The position numbers and the translations under genes are program-made. From positions 62,001 through 126,000 of the forward strand of contig NZ_JAAGPR010000003.1 in the NCBI RefSeq assembly GCF_017104965.1: a stretch of DNA of 64,000 nt, given 5' to 3'. The notes beneath the pieces were generated by a model, which worked only from the letters and a program-made list of their open reading frames with translations, did no database searches and was not told the DNA's origin. This DNA is from Paraburkholderia sp. Ac-20340 (lineage in GTDB: Bacteria; Pseudomonadota; Gammaproteobacteria; Burkholderiales; Burkholderiaceae). This document shows positions 55,851 through 64,000 of the stretch, one piece after another (positions within the stretch are counted from its first letter, which is position 1; each line of letters begins with the position of its first letter).

Positions 55851-57314
55851 ATGAACGTCTCCGACCAGCCTCTCTACCGGCAACTGGCCGGACATTACCG
55901 GCGCAGTATCGAAAGCGGCGTGCTGCGTCCCGGCGACCGCATGCCGTCGATGCGCGCCTTCATGCGCCAGCACGACGTCAGCCTCGCCACGGCCACCGAA
56001 AGCTATCGCGTGCTGGAGCGCGAAGCGCTGATCGAGGCGCGTCCGCGCGCGGGTTATTTCGTGCGCGCCACGGCCAGCACGCTGCCTGCCGCGCGCGAGC
56101 CCAACTGGCAGGAAAGCGCCGCCGAACCGCAGTTCGTGGCGCAATTCGTCGGCATTCACGCGAATATTTCGGCGCTCGTCGCGCGCTGGCAGCAGGTGCC
56201 GGATGCGCTCAATCTGGGCGGCGTCACCGCCGCCGACGCGCTCTTTCCCGGCGAAGCGCTGCAGAAGATCGCCGTGCGCACGCTGCGCCATCGGCCCGAT
56301 CTGCTGACTTCGCCCGGCCACGAGCGCGGCGATCCGCGTCTGCGCGCCGTGATCGCTCGCCGCGCGCTCGCCGCTGGCTTCACCGTCCATCCCGACGAGA
56401 TCGTCATGACCCACGGCGGCATCGAGGCCGTCAATCTCGCGCTGCGCGCCGTCACGCAGCCCGGCGATACGGTCGCCGTCGAATCGCCGTGTTTCTACGG
56501 GCTGTTGCAGGTGCTCGAAAGCCTCGGCCTGCGCGCACTCGAAATTCCCGCGAGCCCGACCACTGGTTTGTCGGTCGACGCGCTCGATTTCGCGCTGCGC
56601 CAGCAGGCGGGCGTGAAAGCGCTGGTGGTGGTGCCGCATCTGCAGAATCCGCTGGGCTGCGTGATGCCCGACGCGCACAAGCAGCGCATCGTCGAGCTAT
56701 GCGCGCAGGCGGGCGTGGCCGTGATCGAGGACGATCCGTATCGCGAACTGGTGGAAAGCGAAACGCCGCCGCGCGCGCTCAAGTCCTGGGACACGCAGGG
56801 TGTCGTGATCCATTGCACGTCGTTCAACAAGACGCTTGCGCCTGGCATGCGGGTGGGCTGGATGGCGGGCGGCCGCTGGCATTCGCGCATCGCGATGCTC
56901 AAGTTCGCGCAGTCGCGCCTGAACGAGCCGCTGTCGCAAGCGGTGCTCGCCGAATTTTTGCAGAGCCAGGCGCACGAACGCCATCTGCGCCGCTTGCGCG
57001 AACGCCTTGCGCTGCAACGCGCGCGCATGGCGCAGGGCATCGGCGCTGGGTTTCCCGACGGCACGCGCTTCACGCCGCCGGCCGGCGGCATGGCGTTCTG
57101 GATCGAGTTGCCGAAAGGCGTCGAGTCGATGGCGCTCTTCGACGCCGCATTGGCCGAACGCATCCGCATCATGCCCGGTACGGTGTTCTCGAATTCGGGC
57201 CGATTCGACCGGTTTATCCGCATCAGTTGTCCGGGTCCCGACCCGCAAAGCGCCGATGCCGCGCTGGCGCGCATCGGTGCGATTGCGCATCGCCTCGCGG
57301 CGCAGGGACGCTGA
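55851..57314 (+). CDS. MocR/GabR-type transcriptional regulator (GntR wHTH fused to aminotransferase fold)
   Basis: ATG 55851 gives 487 residues. The N-terminal GntR winged helix contains YRRSIESGVLRPGDRMPSMR and DVSLATATESYRVLEREAL. The C-terminal fold-type I aminotransferase domain has the PLP lysine in TSFNKTLAPGMRVGW. Such proteins use PLP or an amino compound as effector. It is divergent from the DUF2917 gene, which it may control. The longer frame from 55662 covers the promoter. Confidence 0.93.
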   Translation: MNVSDQPLYRQLAGHYRRSIESGVLRPGDRMPSMRAFMRQHDVSLATATESYRVLEREALIEARPRAGYFVRATASTLPAAREPNWQESAAEPQFVAQFVGIHANISALVARWQQVPDALNLGGVTAADALFPGEALQKIAVRTLRHRPDLLTSPGHERGDPRLRAVIARRALAAGFTVHPDEIVMTHGGIEAVNLALRAVTQPGDTVAVESPCFYGLLQVLESLGLRALEIPASPTTGLSVDALDFALRQQAGVKALVVVPHLQNPLGCVMPDAHKQRIVELCAQAGVAVIEDDPYRELVESETPPRALKSWDTQGVVIHCTSFNKTLAPGMRVGWMAGGRWHSRIAMLKFAQSRLNEPLSQAVLAEFLQSQAHERHLRRLRERLALQRARMAQGIGAGFPDGTRFTPPAGGMAFWIELPKGVESMALFDAALAERIRIMPGTVFSNSGRFDRFIRISCPGPDPQSADAALARIGAIAHRLAAQGR

Positions 57315-57414
57315 AGCCATGGCCTTCGCCTCGCGCTATGCGCGGTTATGATGACGGCAGTTTCGCGCCTCGATGGCGCGGTTTCCGTTCAAGTCAGACA
57401 GAAAAGGTGATTAC

Positions 57415-57717
57415 GTGATTCGTCATATCGTGATGTGGAAGCTCAAGGAATCGGCCGAAGGCGCGTCGCGCGCGGAAAACGTCGCGAAGTTCCGCACGCT
57501 GCTCGAAGGTTGCCGCGATCTCGTGCCCGGCACGCTCCATCTCGAAGTGGGTCTCGCAGGCGAGGGCCTCGAATCGACTTACGACCTCGTGCTCGTCTCC
57601 GATTTCGCCGATAAGGCCGCACTCGACGCCTACCAGGTTCACCCCGAGCATCAGAAGGTCAAAGACTTCGCGAAGCGCGTGGTCGAGACGCGCCAGTGCG
57701 TCGATTACAACGCGTGA
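57415..57717 (+). CDS. Dabb-family (stress-responsive alpha/beta barrel) protein
   Basis: GTG 57415 with AAAAGGTGA in front gives 100 residues (VIRHIVMWKLKESAEGASRA). H-I-V-M/L-W/F-K and the C-terminal HPEHQKVKDFAKRVVETRQC are Dabb-domain signatures. These dimeric ferredoxin-like proteins can bind small molecules or haem. Its stop overlaps the thioesterase start (TGATG). Confidence 0.88.
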   Translation: MIRHIVMWKLKESAEGASRAENVAKFRTLLEGCRDLVPGTLHLEVGLAGEGLESTYDLVLVSDFADKAALDAYQVHPEHQKVKDFAKRVVETRQCVDYNA

Positions 57718-58208
57718 TGCCCGCCATGACTGTCGATACGCAATCCGCAAACCCGCCGCCCACGATCGAAAGCCCGTTCGTCGATGAACTGGGCGCGCAA
57801 CTCGTGAGCGCGCGCGACGGCGCAAGCGAAGTGCTGCTGACGCTCGCGCCGCGCCACATGAATACGTGGCAGGTCGTGCACGGCGGCGTGACCATGACGC
57901 TCGCCGATATCGCGCTGGCCATGGCCGCGCGCAGCGTGGCTGGCGATGGCGTGGGCGTCGTCACCGTCGAAATGAAAGTGAACTTCATGCAGCCCGGGCG
58001 CGGCGAATTGCGCGCGTTCGGCCGCGTGCTGCACCGCTCGACCACGATGGCCTATTGCGAAGGCGAGATCCGCGATAGCGAAGGCCATTTCGTCGCCAAG
58101 GCGCTCGGCACGTTCAAGTACATGCGGCGTCTGGCCGTGGGCCGCGACGTCGTGCGCCAGCGCCTGCGCAGCGACCCCGACGCCACGCCTGGCCCGAGCG
58201 ACGGCTGA
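57717..58208 (+). CDS. PaaI-type hotdog thioesterase
   Basis: ATG 57717 overlaps the Dabb stop. The 163-residue protein has the hotdog motif VVHGGVTMTLADIALAMAAR with conserved H-G-G and an acidic residue. The second strand is VVTVEMKVNFMQPGRGELRA. It probably hydrolyses acyl-CoA thioesters, in keeping with the surrounding fatty-acid block. The substrate is unknown. Confidence 0.9.
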   Translation: MPAMTVDTQSANPPPTIESPFVDELGAQLVSARDGASEVLLTLAPRHMNTWQVVHGGVTMTLADIALAMAARSVAGDGVGVVTVEMKVNFMQPGRGELRAFGRVLHRSTTMAYCEGEIRDSEGHFVAKALGTFKYMRRLAVGRDVVRQRLRSDPDATPGPSDG

Positions 58209-58270
58209 GCCGCGCGTTCGTTCCGTTTCCAAACCGCGCGGCAAGCGCCGCGCTTTCCATCACCGATCCC

Positions 58271-59269
58271 ATGACCCAGACCAATCGCCAGATCCTGCTC
58301 GCGTCGCGCCCCGAAGGCGTTGCCAGCGTCGATAACTTCCGTCTCGTCGAAACGCCGCTCGCGCCGCTCGCGCAGGGTCAGGTGCGCGTGCGCAATCACT
58401 GGCTCTCGCTCGACCCGTATATGCGCGGGCGCATGAGCGACAGCAAGTCCTACGCCGCGCCGCAACCGCTCGATGCCGTGATGATCGGCGGGACCTCGGG
58501 CGAAGTGGTCGAATCGCTGAACCCGAAGTTCAAGGTGGGCGACAAGGTGGTCGGCATGGCCGGCTGGCAGGAATTCGGCACCTCGGACGGCAGCGATATG
58601 CATGTCGTCGATACGACGCACGTGCCGCTGTCCGCGTATCTCGGGCCGGTCGGCATGCCGGGCGTGACCGCCTGGTATGGCCTGAACGGCATCATCGCGC
58701 CGCAGGCCGGGCAGACCGTGGTGGTGAGCGCAGCCAGCGGCGCGGTGGGTAGCGTCGTCGGTCAACTGGCCAAGCGCGCGGGCTGCCGTGCGGTGGGTAT
58801 CGCGGGCGGCGCGGAAAAATGCCGCTATGTGGTGGAAGAATTGGGCTTCGACGCCTGCGTCGACTACAAGGCCGGCAATCTCTATCAGGATCTCAAGAAC
58901 GCGACGCCCGACGGCGTGGACGGCTACTTCGAGAACGTCGGCGGCGCGGTGCTCGACGCCACGCTCGCCCGCATGAACGCGTTCGGCCGCATCGCCGTGT
59001 GCGGCATGATCGCGGGCTACGACGGCGAGCCGGTGCCGCTCAAGTATCCGCAACTGATCCTCACGCAGCGTCTGCTGGTGCAGGGCTTTATCGTCTCCGA
59101 ACATATGGATGTGTGGGCGAAGGCGCTGTCCGAACTCGGCGGCCTTGTCGCGCAGAAAAAGCTGGTTTATCGCGAGACCGTGGCCGAAGGCCTGGAAAAC
59201 GCGCCCAGCGCATTCCTCGGCATGCTCAAGGGGCAGAACTTCGGCAAGCAGCTCGTCAAGCTGATCTGA
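58271..59269 (+). CDS. NADP-dependent medium-chain oxidoreductase (zinc-free MDR, leukotriene-B4-dehydrogenase-like)
   Basis: The 332-residue protein has the MDR layout with LSLDPYMRGRM near residue 45. The nucleotide-binding stretch is VVVSAASGAVGSVVGQLAKR. Y-x-E-N-V-G-G (GYFENVGGAVLDATL) is typical of prostaglandin/enone reductases such as CurA. It lacks the zinc-binding residues of alcohol dehydrogenases. It probably reduces enone double bonds with NADPH. Confidence 0.93.
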   Translation: MTQTNRQILLASRPEGVASVDNFRLVETPLAPLAQGQVRVRNHWLSLDPYMRGRMSDSKSYAAPQPLDAVMIGGTSGEVVESLNPKFKVGDKVVGMAGWQEFGTSDGSDMHVVDTTHVPLSAYLGPVGMPGVTAWYGLNGIIAPQAGQTVVVSAASGAVGSVVGQLAKRAGCRAVGIAGGAEKCRYVVEELGFDACVDYKAGNLYQDLKNATPDGVDGYFENVGGAVLDATLARMNAFGRIAVCGMIAGYDGEPVPLKYPQLILTQRLLVQGFIVSEHMDVWAKALSELGGLVAQKKLVYRETVAEGLENAPSAFLGMLKGQNFGKQLVKLI

Positions 59270-59356
59270 CGCAGCGCGCACGGAACAGGTCGGCCGGATA
59301 CGCCGGCTTGTTCTTTTTATTGCCTATGTAGTGCTAACCAATCACAAGGAGACGCG

Positions 59357-60238
59357 ATGTCCGATCCGTTCCAGTTCGAAGGCCGCGTGGCCGTCATCAC
59401 CGGCGCCGCCAGCGGTTTTGGCCGCGCGTTCGCGCAACAGGCCGCGGCGCTCGGCATGAAGCTCGTGCTCGCCGATGTCGATGCCGACGCGCTCGACGCC
59501 GTCGTGACCACGATGCGCGAGCAGGGCGCCGAGGCGATCGGCGTGCGTACCGATGTGCGCGATCCGGCGCAAGTCGATGCGCTCGCCAAGGCCACGCTCG
59601 ATACCTACGGCAAGGTTCATCTGCTCTTCAACAACGCGGGCGTGGGCACGGGCGGCTTCGTGTGGGAAAGCAGCGCGAAGGACTGGGACTGGGTGTTCGG
59701 CGTCAACGTGATGGGCGTGGCCAACGGCGTGCGCAGCTTCACGCCCGCAATGCTCGCGCAGGGCGAGCGCGCGCATATCGTCAATACGGCTTCGGTGGCC
59801 GGGCTGCTCGCGCCATCGGCGATGGCCGTTTATAACGCCTCCAAGCACGCGGTGGTGGCGTTGACCGAAACGCTCTATCACGACCTGAGAAATGTGGGCA
59901 CGCAGGTCAGTTGTTCGCTGCTGTGTCCGGCCTTCGTGCCGACCGGCATCGCCCACGCCGAGCGCAGCCGTCCCGACGATCTGCGCAACGACGCGCCGCC
60001 CACGCGCTCGCAGCAGGCCGCCGATCTGCAACTGCAGCGCGCGGTGCGCTCGGGCCGCCTCACGCCCGACGACGTCGCCAAGGCCACCTTCGATGCCGTG
60101 CGCGACGGCCGCTTTTATATCCTCACGCATCCGGGCATACTCGCTTCGGTCAAGCTGCGTCACGAAGATATCGAGACGCTGCGCAATCCCACCGATCCGC
60201 TCTCGCTCAAGCCCGAAGTCAAGGAGGCGCGCGCGTAG
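59357..60238 (+). CDS. Short-chain dehydrogenase/reductase
   Basis: The 293-residue SDR has TGAASGFGRAF at the N-terminus for the cofactor. NNAG (FNNAGVGTGGF), the catalytic serine region NTASVAGLLA and Y-x-x-x-K (YNASK) follow. A C-terminal extension of about 40 residues goes past the usual fold. The substrate is not predictable. AAGGAG lies in front of the ATG. It is probably co-transcribed with the hydrolase gene that follows by 30 bp. Confidence 0.93.
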   Translation: MSDPFQFEGRVAVITGAASGFGRAFAQQAAALGMKLVLADVDADALDAVVTTMREQGAEAIGVRTDVRDPAQVDALAKATLDTYGKVHLLFNNAGVGTGGFVWESSAKDWDWVFGVNVMGVANGVRSFTPAMLAQGERAHIVNTASVAGLLAPSAMAVYNASKHAVVALTETLYHDLRNVGTQVSCSLLCPAFVPTGIAHAERSRPDDLRNDAPPTRSQQAADLQLQRAVRSGRLTPDDVAKATFDAVRDGRFYILTHPGILASVKLRHEDIETLRNPTDPLSLKPEVKEARA

Positions 60239-60268
60239 CAGCGTTCAGACTGGACTCACCGTAAGCCT

Positions 60269-61231
60269 ATGCCGCTCAACGCGAAGATCGCGCTCGTTCT
60301 CGACATGGTGGCCCGCGCGGGCCGCAAGCCGTATCACGAACTCACGCCGCAGGCGGCACGCGCAGCTTACGAAAAGAGCGCATCGGTGCTGGAGATTCCT
60401 GCCGCGCCGATGCATTCGGTCGAAGATATCGATGTGCCGGTGCGCGATGGCGCGACGATCCGCGCACGGCTTTATCAGCCCGCCGAGCCGCAATGGTCCG
60501 AGCCGTTGCCGGCGCTGGTGTATTTTCACGGCGGCGGCTTCACGGTCGGCAGCGTCGATACGCACGACGCGCTGTGCCGCATGTTCGCGCGCGACGCGCG
60601 TTGCGCGGTGCTGTCGGTCGATTACCGGCTCGCGCCGGAGCACCGTTTCCCCACCGCAGTGAACGACGCCTTCGACGCATACGCGTGGCTGCACGCGCAT
60701 GCTGCCGAATTCGCGATCGATCCGGCGCGCCTGGCCGTAGGCGGCGACAGCGCGGGCGGCACGCTCGCGACGGTGTGCGCCGTGCTCGCACGCGACGCGG
60801 GCATCGCGCCGCGGCTGCAAATGCTGATCTATCCGGGCACGGACAGCCATCAGCAAACGCAGTCGCATCGGCGTCTGGCGCAAGGTTATCTGCTGGAAGC
60901 GCCCACGATCCAGTGGTTCTTCAATCATTACGTGCGCGATGCGTCCGATCGCGAGGACTGGCGTTTCGCGCCGCTCGACGGTACGCGCGGCGCGCCCGAT
61001 TTTCATGGCGTGCCGCCCGCGTGGATCGCGGTGGCGGAGTTCGATCCGCTCGTCGATGAAGGTGTTGCGTATGCGCAGAAGCTGCGCGCCGCCGGCAACG
61101 ATGTGACGCTCGTGCACTACGACGGCATGGTCCACGAGTTCTTCAAGCTGGGCGCTTTCGTGGACGAAGCGCGGCGCGCGCAAGGCGACGCCGCGCAGGC
61201 GCTGGTAGAAGCGTTCGAGCGCGCGGCGTAG
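60269..61231 (+). CDS. Alpha/beta hydrolase, HSL-type esterase
   Basis: The 320-residue enzyme has the oxyanion motif HGGG (YFHGGGFTVG). The nucleophile is in GGDSAGGTLA, with the acid in AEFDPLVDEG and His in MVHEFFKLG. This is the hormone-sensitive lipase family, likely an esterase for short-chain substrates. It is convergent with the NRDE gene with 4 bp between the stops. Confidence 0.93.
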   Translation: MPLNAKIALVLDMVARAGRKPYHELTPQAARAAYEKSASVLEIPAAPMHSVEDIDVPVRDGATIRARLYQPAEPQWSEPLPALVYFHGGGFTVGSVDTHDALCRMFARDARCAVLSVDYRLAPEHRFPTAVNDAFDAYAWLHAHAAEFAIDPARLAVGGDSAGGTLATVCAVLARDAGIAPRLQMLIYPGTDSHQQTQSHRRLAQGYLLEAPTIQWFFNHYVRDASDREDWRFAPLDGTRGAPDFHGVPPAWIAVAEFDPLVDEGVAYAQKLRAAGNDVTLVHYDGMVHEFFKLGAFVDEARRAQGDAAQALVEAFERAA

Positions 61232-61235
61232 TCGT

Positions 61236-62081
61236 TCAGGCTTGATCGAAACTGGCGACGGTCGCGTTCACCGTATAGCGTTCGCGGCGCTCGAAGCCGC
61301 CCGGACGCTTGATGCGATGCGAGCCATCGTCGTCGCTGCGCTCGCAGGTTTGCACATCGAGCCGATCGCCGTTCACGCGCACGCGCAGCGCCGTGGTGCC
61401 GCGCGTGCCGTAGTCGGGTGTATCGATAAACGCCGCTGAAAGCGCGCGCTCGCGCTCCAGCGGAATGCCGGTGGCGGGCAAGTCGGCGTCGGGTGCGATG
61501 CGCGGGTCGCGCATCATGTCGATCAACTGATCTAGCGGAACCTCTGGACCGTTCGCGACCTGCTGCGCGAGTTCGGCGCGCTTGTGCACGAGCTTGGGCC
61601 AGGGCGTATCGAGCACGGCGTTGGAAATCCCGTGGGTGCCTTCGGGCAGCAGCGTGGGCACACGCTCGCCGCGATTGCAGTACCAGGCGAGTTCGCGCCG
61701 CGTCCAGTCGCCGATCACCAGATTGAAGCCGTTGTACATGTCGCCGTCGCGCGCCACGGCTTCGAGATAACCGAGCGGGGTATCGGCGAGATCGGGCGCG
61801 CCGGTCAGCCAGCGCGAGACCAGCGTGCCGCGCGTGGGCGCGTCGGGGCGCATTTCATGCGGCGCGCGGTAATTGGTGAGGGCGGCGAAGCGCCCGCCGC
61901 GCGTCATGCCGAGCCACGTGCCGCCACCGACCAGATCGCGGCCCGCCAGCACGTCGGGCGCGTCGTCCCACCATTGCAGCGGTGCGGCGGTACGGCGCAG
62001 GAATTCGTCGCGGTTGGCCGCGAGCGTGAAGAGCGCGCCGTCGCTTGCGCGCGGCCGCCAGTCAAAAACGATCAGGCACAT
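61236..62081 (-). CDS. NRDE (TANGO2) family protein
   Basis: The 281-residue protein begins MCLIVFDWRPRASDGALFTL, with Cys2 as possible N-terminal nucleophile and ANRDEFLRRTAAPLQWWDD. These are the hallmarks of the NRDE/TANGO2 family. Eukaryotic members affect haem and lipid trafficking; bacterial function is unclear. Length is normal. Confidence 0.92.
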   Translation of the reverse strand: MCLIVFDWRPRASDGALFTLAANRDEFLRRTAAPLQWWDDAPDVLAGRDLVGGGTWLGMTRGGRFAALTNYRAPHEMRPDAPTRGTLVSRWLTGAPDLADTPLGYLEAVARDGDMYNGFNLVIGDWTRRELAWYCNRGERVPTLLPEGTHGISNAVLDTPWPKLVHKRAELAQQVANGPEVPLDQLIDMMRDPRIAPDADLPATGIPLERERALSAAFIDTPDYGTRGTTALRVRVNGDRLDVQTCERSDDDGSHRIKRPGGFERRERYTVNATVASFDQA

Positions 62082-62183
62082 CGCGCGCGGTCTCCTCGAT
62101 GGCTATTTTTTTGCGCGAACCAACCCGTGCGCGGGCAAGCTGTAAAGCGCGCCCGGCGCACGAGTGATACCGCCGTCAAAAAC

Positions 62184-63197
62184 TCAGACTTCCGTGGGCA
62201 GCGCGTAGGGCAGCGGCAGGATGCGCAGCGCCGGGCCTTCGGCCGAACCCAGATGCACGCTGCCCGATTCGAGCGCCGCCAGCTTGATCTCGGCGAGCAG
62301 ATCGACGAGGCCTTCCGGCGCGGCCGCTGCGTTCACGATCATGCCGCAGGGCTGGCCCGGATCATCCGAGTGGAACAGTTCGACGCCCGCATGCGCGGCG
62401 TCGAGACCGGCCGCGACGCTCGCCAGGGCCGTGCGGCGCTTGATGGTGCCGCGATACTGGCTGCGCGCGACCACTTCCTGGCCCGGATAGCAGCCTTTCT
62501 TGAAGTTCACGCCGCCGAGCACGTCGTAGTTCACCATCTGCGGGACGAACTGTTCGCTGACCGCCTGGGTGATGCGCGGCTCGCCCGCGCGGATGTCGAG
62601 CCAGTCCCACACCGTGGACGGCACGGCCTTGAGTTCGCCTTCGAGCGTGGCGAGTTTCGCCTCGACGGCTTCCTTCGGGCCAACCCACAGATAGCGCAGA
62701 CGGCCAGCCGCATCGGGCAGGCGGATCAGCGTACCGGCCGGATCGTCCACTTTCACGTGCACGCCATCGGGCAGCGCGTCGAACACGCGCGCCAGCGCGC
62801 CGCGCACGTCACCGGCCAGACCGACCACGAGCAGCTTGTCGGTATCGTCGGTGAGTTTGGCTTTGGCGCGCAGCACGAACATCGACAGGCGCTTTTGCAC
62901 GCTGGCCTGCACGTCCTTCGAAAGCATCAGGCGGATCGTTTCGCCGCTTTTCCAGGTGAGAAACGAGGCGAGCAGGCGGCCTTTGGCCGAGCAGTAGCCG
63001 GCGAGGCGCGCGCCCGCGACATCGAGATGCTGGACGTCGTTGGTGAGCTGGCCGTGCAGGAAGCTGGCAGCGTCGTCGCCATTGGCGTCGATCACGCCGA
63101 ACTGCGGCAGTATCGCGTAGGCGCCGCCCTGGAGGACGGCGTCGAAATCGGCTGCGGACGGGGCGTCCGGGGTTACGTGAGCGAGCGGTGCGTTCAT
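62184..63197 (-). CDS. ygfZ: tRNA-modifying / iron-sulfur repair protein YgfZ (folate-binding)
   Basis: The 337-residue protein contains KGCYPGQEVVARSQYRGTIK, the K-G-C-Y-x-G-Q-E signature of YgfZ/IBA57, within a folate-binding fold related to GcvT. It supports iron-sulfur enzymes such as MiaB. It is divergent from mltG, with 77 bp between their starts, a conserved neighbourhood in beta-proteobacteria. Confidence 0.93.
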   Translation of the reverse strand: MNAPLAHVTPDAPSAADFDAVLQGGAYAILPQFGVIDANGDDAASFLHGQLTNDVQHLDVAGARLAGYCSAKGRLLASFLTWKSGETIRLMLSKDVQASVQKRLSMFVLRAKAKLTDDTDKLLVVGLAGDVRGALARVFDALPDGVHVKVDDPAGTLIRLPDAAGRLRYLWVGPKEAVEAKLATLEGELKAVPSTVWDWLDIRAGEPRITQAVSEQFVPQMVNYDVLGGVNFKKGCYPGQEVVARSQYRGTIKRRTALASVAAGLDAAHAGVELFHSDDPGQPCGMIVNAAAAPEGLVDLLAEIKLAALESGSVHLGSAEGPALRILPLPYALPTEV

Positions 63198-63274
63198 GGA
63201 TTCGGGGAACAGTCAATCCTGACTTTAGCGAGGGCAAGCGGTTATTATATGAGGTCCCCCAGAGTCATGTTTCC

Positions 63275-64000
63275 ATGTCCCTCCTGAAGAAATGCCTTGC
63301 CGCGGGCGCAGCGCTCGTCGTGCTCGGCGCAGCCGCCGCGGGCGGCGTTGCATATTGGGCCACGCGGCCGATTCCGCTGGCCGTCCAGCAGCTCGACGTC
63401 ACCATCAAGCCGCACAGTTCGGTGCGCAGCGTCACCACGCAGTTGCGGCGCGGCGGCGTACCGGTCCAGCCCCAGTTGTTCGTGCTGATGACGCGCGTGC
63501 TCGGGCTGCAAAGCCAGCTCAAATCGGGCAATTACGAGTTCAAGGCGGGCATCACGCCTTATGAAGTGCTGCAGAAGATGGCGCTTGGCGACGTCAACGA
63601 ATATGTCGCGACCATCATCGAAGGCTGGACCTTCAAACATATGCGCCAGGAACTCGACGCCAATCCGGCGCTGAGCCACGACACCGCCGCCATGACCGAC
63701 GCGCAGCTGCTTGCCGCGATCGGCGCGCCGCCCGCACCGCAGGGCAGCGGCGAAGGCCTGTTCTTCCCGGATACGTATCTGTTCGACAAGGGTTCGAGCG
63801 ATCTCGACGTCTACCGCCGCGCCTACAAGGTGATGCAGACGCATCTGAACGAAGTCTGGGCCGCGCGCGCGCCGGGTCTGCCGCTGAAGTCGCCTTACGA
63901 GGCGCTCACGCTGGCGTCGCTGGTCGAAAAGGAAACCGGCAAGGCGGGCGATCGCGCCCAGGTGGCCGCGGTGTTCACCAATCGTCTGAAGGTAGGCATG
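63275..64000 (+). CDS. mltG: Endolytic transglycosylase MltG (3' truncated by window edge)
   Basis: The frame opens at ATG 63275 (MSLLKKCLAAGAALVVLGAA) with one N-terminal membrane anchor, and stays open to the window end, 242 codons. The YceG domain is seen in GLFFPDTYLFDKGSSDLDVY and the catalytic glutamate in TLASLVEKETGKAGDRAQVA. It cuts nascent peptidoglycan to end glycan chain growth. About 90-100 residues are missing to the right. Confidence 0.95.
   Translation, partial: MSLLKKCLAAGAALVVLGAAAAGGVAYWATRPIPLAVQQLDVTIKPHSSVRSVTTQLRRGGVPVQPQLFVLMTRVLGLQSQLKSGNYEFKAGITPYEVLQKMALGDVNEYVATIIEGWTFKHMRQELDANPALSHDTAAMTDAQLLAAIGAPPAPQGSGEGLFFPDTYLFDKGSSDLDVYRRAYKVMQTHLNEVWAARAPGLPLKSPYEALTLASLVEKETGKAGDRAQVAAVFTNRLKVGM

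Overview
The window is a piece of a high-GC Burkholderiaceae chromosome (Paraburkholderia, Caballeronia or Burkholderia type). The conserved gene order tig-clpP-clpX-lon-hupB-tRNA(Val)-tRNA(Asp)-ppiD, the divergent tesA/ABC-ATPase pair, and the yciB-bolA-parvulin cluster point there. Bases 1 to about 20,475 are the right-hand part of a prophage or phage-plasmid-like element that continues beyond the left edge. Bases about 20,500 to 64,000 are ordinary host chromosome.

Prophage, left to right. Plus-strand late genes come first: the C-terminus of a J-like tail protein, two tail-associated unknowns, a holin and a SAR-type endolysin, closed by a strong terminator. Next are minus-strand genes for envelope proteins and an XRE regulator. 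A metabolic cargo pair follows, a ThDP-dependent decarboxylase-like enzyme and a divergent LysR regulator. It is flanked by three copies of a structured noncoding element (about 5.56-5.91 kb and 8.83-8.95 kb). A long minus-strand block (17.6 down to 9.05 kb) carries a Rha-type antirepressor, a ribbon-helix-helix protein, an adenine methyltransferase, an H-NS-like protein, three tandem antitoxin-like genes, a superinfection-immunity-like membrane protein, and several lipoproteins and secreted proteins. Three of the secreted proteins (at 4.0, 16.6 and 17.3 kb) form one paralogous family with strictly conserved cysteine spacing. The right end carries a plasmid-type StbA/StbB-like partition operon preceded by an array of GCAAC repeats in 11-bp phase, with an AT-rich, DnaA-box-containing intergenic region beyond it. 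No integrase, replicase or spanin gene is visible in the window.

Host region. It encodes proteostasis (tig, clpP, clpX, lon, two parvulin-type PPIases), nucleoid structure (hupB), central metabolism (glycerate kinase, pgi, NAD(P)HX repair, purL, nicotinamidase), redox and protein repair (msrB, selO), and a beta-oxidation-like block (acyl-CoA ligase, hydratase/dehydrogenase, thiolase, oxidoreductase, SDR, hydrolase, thioesterase). It ends with ygfZ and the start of mltG. A Fic-family gene with a C-terminal winged helix sits behind a perfect palindromic operator.

Start codons were chosen by eye from ribosome-binding sites, signal peptides and overlaps. No database search was run, so family assignments rest on motifs recognised in the translated sequences.
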